Shown piece after piece: positions 15,486 through 23,644 of a stretch of DNA of 33,502 nt. The stretch covers positions 1 to 33,502 of the forward strand of contig JABITU010000174.1 of the NCBI GenBank assembly GCA_018668195.1, read 5' to 3'. How positions within the stretch are numbered: position 1 is the first letter of the stretch; every line of letters begins with the position of its first letter. A program made the position numbers and the translations under genes. A model generated the notes under the pieces. It worked only from the letters and a program-made list of their open reading frames with translations, was not told where the DNA came from and did not search any database. This DNA is from Tateyamaria sp. Lineage in GTDB: Bacteria > Pseudomonadota > Alphaproteobacteria > Rhodobacterales > Rhodobacteraceae.

Positions 15486-18281
15486 ATGACACTTCAGTTC
15501 GGCAAAGGTTGTCACCTGCATCTGATCGACGGATCGGCGTTCATCTTTCGCGCCTACCACGCCCTGCCGCCGTTGACCCGCAAATCGGATGGACTGCCAA
15601 TTGGTGCCGTGAGCGGCTTTTGCAACATGCTTCAGCGTTATGTCGAAGACAATGCCGGCCCCGATGCACCAACCCATGTGGCCGTGATCTTTGACAAGGG
15701 AAGCCATACGTTCCGCAACGACTTGTATGATCTCTACAAGGCCAATCGCGAAGCAATGCCCGAAGATCTACGGCCCCAGATCCCACTAACACGCACTGCA
15801 ACCGAAGCCTTCAACATCGCTTGCAAAGAAAAAGAAGGCTATGAGGCCGACGATATCATCGCCACCCTTGCTGTGCAGGCACGCGATGCAGGCGGCCGCG
15901 TGACCATCATCAGTTCAGACAAGGATCTGATGCAACTGGTCGGCGGCGGAGTCGAGATGCTGGATGCCATGAAGAACCGGCGCATTGACCGCGATGGTGT
16001 ACACGAAAAATTTGGCGTCTACCCCGAACGCGTGGTCGATGTGCAGGCTTTGGCGGGCGACAGCGTCGACAATGTGCCCGGCGCACCTGGCATCGGGGTC
16101 AAAACCGCCGCCCTGCTGATCAACGAATATGGTGATCTTGATGCGCTTCTTGAACGCGCTGCAGAGATCAAGCAACCCAAGCGCCGCGAAACCCTGATCA
16201 ACCATGCTGACCAGATTCGTCTGAGCCGCAGCTTGGTACAGTTGGATGAAAACACGCCATTGGATTTTACCCTCGATGACCTCGAAGTTCGCGCCCCGAT
16301 CCCTGAACAATTGATGCCGTTTCTGGCAGAAATGGAATTTCGCACCCTGACCAAGCGGATCGCGGACAGGCTTGGCGTCGAGGCACCAGAAATCACAGAA
16401 CCCAAGCCCACAGAAGCGGCAGACATGCCCGAGGCCCCAAGCTTTGAAAGCGCGAATTACGAACAGGTCTGTAATGCCACGGCGCTGCAAACATGGATCG
16501 ATGCAATCTATGAACGGGGTTGGGTGGCCGTAGATACCGAGACGACAAGCCTCAACGAAATGATTGCCCAACTGGTCGGTATCTCGCTCGCTGTTGAACC
16601 GGGTCATGCCTGTTACATTCCGCTGACACACAAACAGGGTGGCGATGACCTGTTTGGCTCTGACGCACTGGCCGAGGGGCAGATGCCACTTGAAGCCGCG
16701 CTTACGATGCTCACCCCGATGCTCGAAGATAGCAGTATTCTTAAGATCGGGCAGAATATGAAATATGATGCCAAGATCTTTGCACAGATCGGCATCACAG
16801 TGGCCCCGATCGATGATACGATGTTGCTGTCTTACGCAATGCACGCAGGACTACACAATCACGGCATGGATGCTCTGTCAGAGCGGTATCTGGGCCATAC
16901 GCCAATCCCGATCAAACCACTGTTGGGGTCAGGCAAATCAGCCAAGACATTTGATCAGGTGCCAATCGCAGATGCTGTCAAATACGCAGCTGAGGATGCC
17001 GATATTACCCTGCGCCTTTGGCAGCAGTTCAAGCCGCAATTGCACCGCGCAGAAGTGACTCGCGTATATGAAACGTTGGAACGGCCCATGGTGCCAGTGC
17101 TGGCAAGCATGGAGCGTTCAGGCATCAAGGTTGACCGCGATACCCTATCGCGCATGTCCAACACCTTTGCCCAGAAGATGGCGGGGCTCGAAGCTGAAAT
17201 TCACGAAATGGCAGGGCGCAGGTTCAACGTCGGGTCGCCCAAGCAACTGGGTGAAATCCTGTTTGATGAGATGGGCATCGAGGGTGGAAAACGCGGAAAA
17301 ACAGGTGCCTATGCCACCGGCGCCGATGTTTTGGAAGATCTGGCCACCGAACACGAACTGCCGGCCCGAGTTCTGGACTGGCGGCAATTGTCCAAACTCA
17401 AATCGACATATACGGATGCGCTGCAGGATCATATCAACCCGGACACCGGCCGGGTGCACACATCCTATTCCATTGCAGGCGCATCAACCGGGCGGCTCGC
17501 TTCAACAGACCCGAACCTGCAGAATATCCCCATCCGAACCGAGGAAGGGCGGCGCATTCGTGAGGCCTTTATCGCCGAAGAGGGCAAAACACTGGTGGCG
17601 CTCGACTATTCCCAAATCGAATTGCGCATCCTCGCCCATATCGCGGATATTCCATCTCTCAAACAAGCATTCGCCGATGGCCTGGACATTCATGCCATGA
17701 CAGCATCCGAAATGTTTGATGTGCCCCTGGACGAGATGACTGCAGATGTGCGCCGCCGTGCCAAGGCAATCAACTTTGGCGTCATCTATGGAATTTCGGG
17801 CTTTGGTCTGGCGCGCAATCTTCGCATACCAAGATCTGAGGCACAGGGGTTCATCGATCGGTACTTTGAACGTTTCCCCAGCATCCGAACCTATATGGAT
17901 GACACCAAGGCCTTTGCAAAGGAACACGGCTACGTGCAAACCCTGTTCGGACGGCGCATTCACACACCCGAAATCGCATCCAAAGGCCCACGTGCTGGCT
18001 TTGCGGCGCGCGCGGCAATCAACGCGCCGATTCAGGGAACAGCCGCAGACGTGATCCGCAGGGCAATGATTCGGATGCCGGATGCAATTGCAGACCTCCC
18101 CGCCAAGATGCTGCTGCAGGTCCATGACGAGTTGTTGTTCGAGGTTGAGGATGCCGCAAGCGGCAGGTTGATCGATGTGGCCCGCATGGTGATGGAAGGT
18201 GCCGCTGAGCCGGTCGTCAAACTGGACGTCAAACTTACAGTCGATGCAGGGCAAGGGCGCAACTGGGCCGAAGCGCACTGA
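15486..18281 (+). CDS. polA: DNA polymerase I, with active 5'-nuclease, proofreading and polymerase domains
   Basis: The 931-residue protein fills gaps in repair and removes Okazaki primers. The 5'-nuclease domain (1-about 290) shows Asp70, the EADD cluster at 120-123, Asp145/Asp147 in SSDKD and the helix-hairpin-helix PGAPGIGVKTAAL. The 3'-5' exonuclease domain keeps Asp350 and Glu352 in DTETTSL, plus IGQNMKYDAK and YAAEDAD, so proofreading looks intact. Polymerase motif A (LDYSQIELRI) is near 705, motif B (RRAKAINFGVIYG) near 760 and motif C (VHDELLFE) near 880. I choose the ATG at 15486 because AAGGAG lies 9 bases upstream and the protein then begins a few residues before the family start LHLIDGSAF. 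An upstream in-frame extension looks non-coding. Confidence 0.97.
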   Translation: MTLQFGKGCHLHLIDGSAFIFRAYHALPPLTRKSDGLPIGAVSGFCNMLQRYVEDNAGPDAPTHVAVIFDKGSHTFRNDLYDLYKANREAMPEDLRPQIPLTRTATEAFNIACKEKEGYEADDIIATLAVQARDAGGRVTIISSDKDLMQLVGGGVEMLDAMKNRRIDRDGVHEKFGVYPERVVDVQALAGDSVDNVPGAPGIGVKTAALLINEYGDLDALLERAAEIKQPKRRETLINHADQIRLSRSLVQLDENTPLDFTLDDLEVRAPIPEQLMPFLAEMEFRTLTKRIADRLGVEAPEITEPKPTEAADMPEAPSFESANYEQVCNATALQTWIDAIYERGWVAVDTETTSLNEMIAQLVGISLAVEPGHACYIPLTHKQGGDDLFGSDALAEGQMPLEAALTMLTPMLEDSSILKIGQNMKYDAKIFAQIGITVAPIDDTMLLSYAMHAGLHNHGMDALSERYLGHTPIPIKPLLGSGKSAKTFDQVPIADAVKYAAEDADITLRLWQQFKPQLHRAEVTRVYETLERPMVPVLASMERSGIKVDRDTLSRMSNTFAQKMAGLEAEIHEMAGRRFNVGSPKQLGEILFDEMGIEGGKRGKTGAYATGADVLEDLATEHELPARVLDWRQLSKLKSTYTDALQDHINPDTGRVHTSYSIAGASTGRLASTDPNLQNIPIRTEEGRRIREAFIAEEGKTLVALDYSQIELRILAHIADIPSLKQAFADGLDIHAMTASEMFDVPLDEMTADVRRRAKAINFGVIYGISGFGLARNLRIPRSEAQGFIDRYFERFPSIRTYMDDTKAFAKEHGYVQTLFGRRIHTPEIASKGPRAGFAARAAINAPIQGTAADVIRRAMIRMPDAIADLPAKMLLQVHDELLFEVEDAASGRLIDVARMVMEGAAEPVVKLDVKLTVDAGQGRNWAEAH

Positions 18282-18309
18282 GTTGGTTGGCCTTTATTTT
18301 ACGCCTTTG

Positions 18310-18336
18310 ATTGTCTATTGGCTAGCATAGGACAAT
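18310..18336. terminator. Weak hairpin between convergent polA and DUF1285 genes
   Basis: ATTGTCTAT (18310-18318) can pair with ATAGGACAAT (18327-18336) around an 8-base loop with one bulge. It lies in the 71-base gap where two genes converge. No T-run follows on either strand, so a bidirectional terminator is only a guess. Confidence 0.3.
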
Positions 18337-18352
18337 ACGCTCGACTGATATC

Positions 18353-18940
18353 TCAGGGCAATTCATCCGAAGGGATGATACCAAAGAAATGTCCACCAGA
18401 CCAAACACCAAACCAACCCTCGTGGTGCACGCCCAAATCCACCAATCGGTAAAAGCTTTTGCGGTCGATCAGTGCCTCAAGGTCAGCGCGGATCAGAACA
18501 TAGGGCGACGGCTCGCCGGTATTGGCATCCCGGACGACCCGGATCGGGTGATCAGGCCCCGCAACCGCGCTGTCGCCCACATGGGTTTCAAAGGTGAGGG
18601 TCTGATCCGAGGCGTTTCCCTGAGCCTCGAAATCAAGCGCAACAAAAGGCGCATCATCGACGGTGATCCCGACCTTTTCCACCGGGGTCACAAGAAAATA
18701 TTTGCCATCCTCGCGTTTGAGAATCGACGAAAAGAGCTTGACCAAGCCCGGCCGCCCGATTGGTGTGCCCTGATAAAACCACGTCCCGTCGCGCGCGATG
18801 CGCATATCCAGATCTCCGCAAAACGGCGGGTTCCACAGGTGCACAGGCGGCAAACCGCGCGTTTTTGTGGCGCTGATCGACGCCACGAGGCTTTCTGCAT
18901 CCGGTGTCACGGTTTTTTGTCCGCTCATATGTTTTGCCAT
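18353..18940 (-). CDS. DUF1285 domain-containing protein
   Basis: The protein has 195 residues if started at the ATG at 18940. A start four codons later (18928) is equally possible, and one at 18973 would leave little promoter space before the divergent moxR. Family-like features are PPVHLWNPPFCGDLDMRI near residue 30-47, DGTWFYQGTPIGR just after, and a repeated beta-rich second half ending in YRLVDLGVHHEGWFGVWSGG. DUF1285 proteins are small, soluble and of unknown function; structures of the family show two beta-barrel-like subdomains. No signal peptide or membrane span is visible. It is divergent from the MoxR operon and often travels with it in this group of bacteria, which is memory-based and not tested here. 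Confidence 0.8.
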   Translation of the reverse strand: MAKHMSGQKTVTPDAESLVASISATKTRGLPPVHLWNPPFCGDLDMRIARDGTWFYQGTPIGRPGLVKLFSSILKREDGKYFLVTPVEKVGITVDDAPFVALDFEAQGNASDQTLTFETHVGDSAVAGPDHPIRVVRDANTGEPSPYVLIRADLEALIDRKSFYRLVDLGVHHEGWFGVWSGGHFFGIIPSDELP

Positions 18941-18996
18941 TCCGCACTTGGGAGATAAGTTGTGAGGTAGCATATATCCTTGTTGAAAGAGTTGTC

Positions 18997-20004
18997 ATGC
19001 CTGACACAGAAAATTTAGTGACCGAAATTGAAACGCTTGAGGTCAAACTGGCCAAGGCCAAGGCATCAATCACGCGTAGTTTCATCGGTCAGGAACGGGT
19101 CGTAGATCTTTCTCTGACAGCGCTCTTGTGCGGTGGTCATGGGCTGTTGATCGGCTTGCCGGGGCTGGGCAAAACCCGTTTGGTCGAAACGTTGGGCACA
19201 GTGATGGGTCTGGATGGCAACCGTGTCCAGTTCACACCCGACCTGATGCCTGCAGATATCCTTGGCTCAGAAGTTCTGGACACGACAGAGGATGGCACGC
19301 GTGCTTTTCGCTTTTTACCCGGCCCTGTGTTCTGTCAATTGCTAATGGCTGACGAAATAAACCGCGCATCGCCGCGCACCCAATCGGCACTCTTGCAGGC
19401 GATGCAGGAAAAGACAGTTACGGTTGCCGGAGAGGACCGCCCACTTGGCAACCCGTTCCATGTGCTGGCCACCCAGAATCCGATTGAACAGGAGGGAACC
19501 TATCCCCTGCCCGAGGCGCAGCTTGACCGGTTCCTCGTTCAAATCGATGTCTTGTATCCCGACCGCAAAACCGAGCGCGACATACTGATTGCCACAACAG
19601 GAGTTGCCGAAGATGACGCGGTGCAGGTCTTTACCAGCGACGAACTACTGGCCGCACAGGTCTTGCTGCGGCGTATGCCGGTGGGCGACAGTGTCGTTGA
19701 AATGATCCTCGACCTGGTGCGCGCGTTTCGGCCAACTGCAAGCGATGCCTCGGACAAGGTGCGTGAAACAGTGGCGTGGGGGCCGGGCCCGCGCGCCGCA
19801 CAGGCCCTCATGCTTGCGGTGCGCGCACGAGCTTTGTTGCAAGGGCGGCTTGCGCCATCGGTCGAGGATGTCATCGATATGGCAAGACCAGTGCTGTCGC
19901 ACCGGATGGCTTTGAACTTTGCCGCGCGGGCACGGGGTGACAGTCTAGTCGACTTGATTGACGAAACTGCCGCCCACGTCAGCAGGCGCGAGGCCGCTGC
20001 GTGA
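18997..20004 (+). CDS. MoxR-family AAA+ ATPase
   Basis: The 335-residue ATPase carries Walker A GLPGLGKT at 53-60, Walker B MADE at 117-120, the following INRASPRTQSALLQAM that marks MoxR proteins, and the sensor segment VLATQNPIEQEGTYPLPEAQLDRF. MoxR ATPases act as chaperones that activate partner vWA-domain proteins or metalloenzymes. Here the partners are most likely the three genes that follow with 4-base overlaps. I start at 18997 (MPDTENLV), since residues upstream in the same frame look like non-coding sequence. The next gene begins with a GTG that overlaps this stop (GTGA). Confidence 0.92.
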   Translation: MPDTENLVTEIETLEVKLAKAKASITRSFIGQERVVDLSLTALLCGGHGLLIGLPGLGKTRLVETLGTVMGLDGNRVQFTPDLMPADILGSEVLDTTEDGTRAFRFLPGPVFCQLLMADEINRASPRTQSALLQAMQEKTVTVAGEDRPLGNPFHVLATQNPIEQEGTYPLPEAQLDRFLVQIDVLYPDRKTERDILIATTGVAEDDAVQVFTSDELLAAQVLLRRMPVGDSVVEMILDLVRAFRPTASDASDKVRETVAWGPGPRAAQALMLAVRARALLQGRLAPSVEDVIDMARPVLSHRMALNFAARARGDSLVDLIDETAAHVSRREAAA

Positions 20005-20882
20005 TTACACCCCTCGTTCTTCGCAAAAAGGCAGAGACGCAGGCCGCGCACCTGCCGCCACTGCTGGCTAGGGCAGAACATTTGGCCGGTGCCGTTCTGC
20101 TTGGGGAACACGGCCGACGACGTGCTGGCATGGGGGATGATTTCTGGCAGTATCGACCCGCACAGCAAGGCGACAGCCGTCGGATGATCGACCATCGGCG
20201 CAGCGCCATGGGAGACGTTCAATTCGTACGCGAACGCGAATGGCAAATCGCGCAATCGGTGATGCTGTGGGTTAATCAAGGCGCGTCAATGCAATTCGCC
20301 TCGGCGCGCGATCTGTCGACCAAGATACAACGCGCACGGGTACTGGCCCTTGCAGTCGCAATACTTTTGAATCGAGGTGGCGAGCGCGTTGGTGTCACCG
20401 GCACCCAGCTGCCGCCACGACGAGGCAATGCGCAGATTCTGCGTCTGGCCGAGATATTCTCGGAAGATACTGATGAAGAATACAGCCCGCCAGAACACCG
20501 GGCCATGATCCCCCATGCACGCGCACTGTTCATATCGGATTTTATGGGCGACATCGAAGGCGTGCGTACCGCCCTGACCAAAGCGGCCGACCGTGGAGTA
20601 CGCGGCGTGCTTTGCCATGTGCTGGACCCCGCCGAAGAAGCATTCCCATTTCGCGGCCGGACGATATTTGAAAGCATGGGCGGTACGCTGCAGCATGAAA
20701 CGCTAAAGGCATCAGATCTGAAAAATCGCTATCTCGAGCGGCTGGCCACGCGCAAGGCCGAGTTGCAGCACCTGTGTGCTGCGGCCGGGTGGCAATATGG
20801 GGCTCACCACACCGATAAATCTGCACAATCTGGCCTTCTATGGCTGTGGCGTGCACTGGATGGCGGGCGGATCAGCGCATGA
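20001..20882 (+). CDS. DUF58 domain-containing protein
   Basis: This 293-residue protein carries the DUF58 signature around residues 45-75: GDDFWQYRPAQQGDSRRMIDHRRSA matches the family pattern of a Arg-Pro followed by GD-x-RR-x-ID. The rest resembles a vWA-like fold without a MIDAS. DUF58 genes almost always follow moxR, and the products are thought to work with the ATPase. The start is GTG at 20001, overlapping the moxR stop. The stop overlaps the next start as ATGA. No membrane span is evident, so it is probably cytoplasmic or bound to its membrane neighbours. Confidence 0.88.
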   Translation: MITPLVLRKKAETQAAHLPPLLARAEHLAGAVLLGEHGRRRAGMGDDFWQYRPAQQGDSRRMIDHRRSAMGDVQFVREREWQIAQSVMLWVNQGASMQFASARDLSTKIQRARVLALAVAILLNRGGERVGVTGTQLPPRRGNAQILRLAEIFSEDTDEEYSPPEHRAMIPHARALFISDFMGDIEGVRTALTKAADRGVRGVLCHVLDPAEEAFPFRGRTIFESMGGTLQHETLKASDLKNRYLERLATRKAELQHLCAAAGWQYGAHHTDKSAQSGLLWLWRALDGGRISA

Positions 20883-23644
20883 CCATGATAGGCCCCCTCG
20901 GTTTTGCGACACCATGGTTGCTGACCGCGCTGATTGCATTGCCGATCCTGTGGTTAATCTTACGGGCGATCCCTCCTGCGTCGATCCGCCAACGCTTTCC
21001 CGGCGTGGTGCTGCTGTTGGGCCTGCGCGATGATGCGGCTGTCTCAGACCGGACGCCGTGGTGGCTTTTGTTGCTCCGAATATTTGCAATCGCTGCGATG
21101 ATCATCGCGCTGGCGGGCCCGGTGCTGAACCCGAAAGATACTGCAGAGACAGGCGATGGGTCCCTGCTGATAGCGCTGGACGGAAGCTGGGCTGGTGCGG
21201 GCAACTGGCCACGCCAGATGCAGGCCGTTGAGGCAGAACTCCGTCGGGCAGGTGCCGCGGGTCGCGAGGTCGCACTTTTGCAGTTGACCAAGCCCGCACC
21301 GCCTGTGTTTCAGGCCGCCAATACAGTAATAGCGCGGCTAGCAGGGATCGTTCCCACACCTTGGCAGCCCGGTCCGGTCGAAGGCATTAAGGCTGCGCTG
21401 CCAGAGGGTTCATTCGAGACGATCTGGTTCAGCGATGGGCTGGCTTACCCCAACCATGCCTTCATACTGGCAGCCCTTGAGGCACGTGGTCCAGTGCGGG
21501 CGGTGCAATCGGTGCAGGACGTAGTTGCGCTGGCGCCAGCCACCTACAAAGATGGTGTTGTCGAGTTGACTGCCCTCAGAGCTGTAAGCAGTCGGGAACG
21601 CGCGGTGAACATTCTTGCCCAAGGGCGCGACCCGGCGGGAAATAAAGCAACACTGGCAACCGCCAGCGCAGTCTTTGGCATCGGTGATTCCGTGGCACGC
21701 GCCGCCCTGTCGCTGCCTTCAGAATTGCGCGCACGCGTCAACCGGTTCGAGATACAGCGCGCCCGCTCTGCCGGCGCTGTTACGCTGGTCGACGACAGTC
21801 TGCGCCGTCGCGAAGTTGCTTTAATCGCAGGACGAGAGGGGCGCGAGGGCCTCGAACTGTTATCGCCGCTGCATTACATCGAACGCGCACTGGCACCCAC
21901 CGCAGATTTGCTAAGCGGTGCGCTGAACGATATTCTGCCCGCCAATCCTGACGTCATCATACTGGCCGATGTGGCCACGCTCGCGGATGGTGAGGCAGAC
22001 GCCATTGCAGACTGGGTCGAGCGTGGCGGATTGTTGCTGCGCTTTGCCGGGCCGCGTATCGCTAGCAGCAAGGTCAGCCGCACCGAAGAAGACCCGCTGA
22101 TGCCCGTCAGGCTGCGCTCTGGCGGGCGAAGCGTGGGCGGAGCAATGAGCTGGGGCGCGCCTAAAGCACTGGCACCTTTCCGCGAGGGATCGCCTTTCTT
22201 TGGCCTCAACCTCCCGGGGGATGTGGCTGTGACCGCGCAAGTCATAGCGCAACCTGATCCGACGCTGGCCCAGCGTGTCATTGCCGAACTGAGCGACGGC
22301 ACCCCGCTGGTGACGCGCAAGCGCGTAGGACAAGGCCAGATCGTTCTATTCCATGTCACTGCCAATGCCGAATGGTCGTCACTGCCCCTATCCGGTCTGT
22401 TTGTCGAAATGCTGGAACGATTGGCCGTTTCATCAACCAACAGCGGCCCCACAGCCGAAAACCTCAAAGGCACCATCTGGACACCCCAACTGATTATGGA
22501 CGGGTTTGGCATGCTCACTGATGCGGGTGCCATGCCCGGTGTGGCGGGACCGGAACTGATACGTGCCCCAACCGGCCCCGACTTGCCACCAGGTGTGTAC
22601 ACTTCTGGCGACCAGAGCCTTGCGCGTAACGTTCTACCGTCCGATGCAACGTTAGAGCCTGTTGTCTGGCCTGCTCACATCCCAGTGTCTGGTCTGACCA
22701 TTGCACCGGAGCAGCGATTGGCAGGTGTCTTGCTTGCTGCAGCAATTGTTCTGATGCTTTTGGACGTGATCGCGTCTCTGGCACTGTCGGGGCGGTTGGC
22801 CCGTGGTGTAAACGCGGGGCGGATCGCATCCGTTTGCGCCCTGATAATGCTGTGTCTACCCGGTAATTCCGCAAAGGCGCAACAAGGACCGGCAGCCGTA
22901 AGCACCGCCGCAACCGAGGTTGTTCTAGCCCATGTCATCACTGGCAATGCGGATGTAGACAGCATTGCTGCGGCTGGATTGCTCGGTCTGTCAGAAACTC
23001 TGTTTTTCCGTACCTCGGTAGAGCCCGATGCTCCAATGGGTGTAAACCTCGAAACAGATGAACTGGCATTCTTTCCAATGCTCTACTGGCCCATAACCCC
23101 GGATCAACCGCGCCCCTCACAAGAGGCCTATGCAAAACTGAATGATTATCTGCGTTTGGGTGGATTGATCCTGTTTGACACGCGCGATGCGGACGTCACA
23201 GGCTTTGGCACGGCCAGTCCAAATGGCCGCAAACTACGCGATCTGGCCCAGTCGCTGGATATTCCGGCACTTGAACCGGTGCCGCGCGACCATGTGCTGA
23301 CGCGCACGTTTTACCTGCTCCAGGATTTTCCCGGTCGTCATGCCCGCGGCGAAATATGGGTAGAATCCGCCCCCCCCGGAGCAGAGCAGGTCGATGGTAT
23401 GCCGTTTCGCAACCTAAATGATGGCGTGACACCGGTGGTTATCGGTGGCAACGACTGGGCAGCGGCATGGGCGGTGACAAAATCGGGCCAAGCCATGTTG
23501 CCTGTTGGACGTGGCTTAAGCGGTGAACGCCAGCGCGAACTGGCGTATCGTTTTGGTGTGAACCTTGTGATGCATGTACTGACCGGCAATTACAAAAGCG
23601 ATCAGGTTCACGTGCCTGCCTTGCTGGATCGGCTAGGTCAATGA
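20879..23644 (+). CDS. BatA-like / DUF4159 membrane protein
   Basis: The 921-residue protein begins with the N-terminal BatA pair of helices (about 10-29 and 61-82), and the segment GPLGFATPWLLTALIALP fits that domain. A periplasm- or cytosol-facing vWA-like region follows, where the MIDAS position reads DGSWA (101-105), so a metal-binding DxSxS is not intact. Two more hydrophobic segments lie near 612-635 and 648-665, the second ending in an AKA signal-peptidase-like site. The C-terminal domain (about 680-920) is DUF4159, a glutamine-amidotransferase-like fold, with FPMLYWPITPDQP and GGLILFDTRDADVTG. I start at 20879, in an ATGA overlap with DUF58, because the 13 residues before it in frame belong to DUF58 coding sequence. 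Confidence 0.85.
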   Translation: MTMIGPLGFATPWLLTALIALPILWLILRAIPPASIRQRFPGVVLLLGLRDDAAVSDRTPWWLLLLRIFAIAAMIIALAGPVLNPKDTAETGDGSLLIALDGSWAGAGNWPRQMQAVEAELRRAGAAGREVALLQLTKPAPPVFQAANTVIARLAGIVPTPWQPGPVEGIKAALPEGSFETIWFSDGLAYPNHAFILAALEARGPVRAVQSVQDVVALAPATYKDGVVELTALRAVSSRERAVNILAQGRDPAGNKATLATASAVFGIGDSVARAALSLPSELRARVNRFEIQRARSAGAVTLVDDSLRRREVALIAGREGREGLELLSPLHYIERALAPTADLLSGALNDILPANPDVIILADVATLADGEADAIADWVERGGLLLRFAGPRIASSKVSRTEEDPLMPVRLRSGGRSVGGAMSWGAPKALAPFREGSPFFGLNLPGDVAVTAQVIAQPDPTLAQRVIAELSDGTPLVTRKRVGQGQIVLFHVTANAEWSSLPLSGLFVEMLERLAVSSTNSGPTAENLKGTIWTPQLIMDGFGMLTDAGAMPGVAGPELIRAPTGPDLPPGVYTSGDQSLARNVLPSDATLEPVVWPAHIPVSGLTIAPEQRLAGVLLAAAIVLMLLDVIASLALSGRLARGVNAGRIASVCALIMLCLPGNSAKAQQGPAAVSTAATEVVLAHVITGNADVDSIAAAGLLGLSETLFFRTSVEPDAPMGVNLETDELAFFPMLYWPITPDQPRPSQEAYAKLNDYLRLGGLILFDTRDADVTGFGTASPNGRKLRDLAQSLDIPALEPVPRDHVLTRTFYLLQDFPGRHARGEIWVESAPPGAEQVDGMPFRNLNDGVTPVVIGGNDWAAAWAVTKSGQAMLPVGRGLSGERQRELAYRFGVNLVMHVLTGNYKSDQVHVPALLDRLGQ

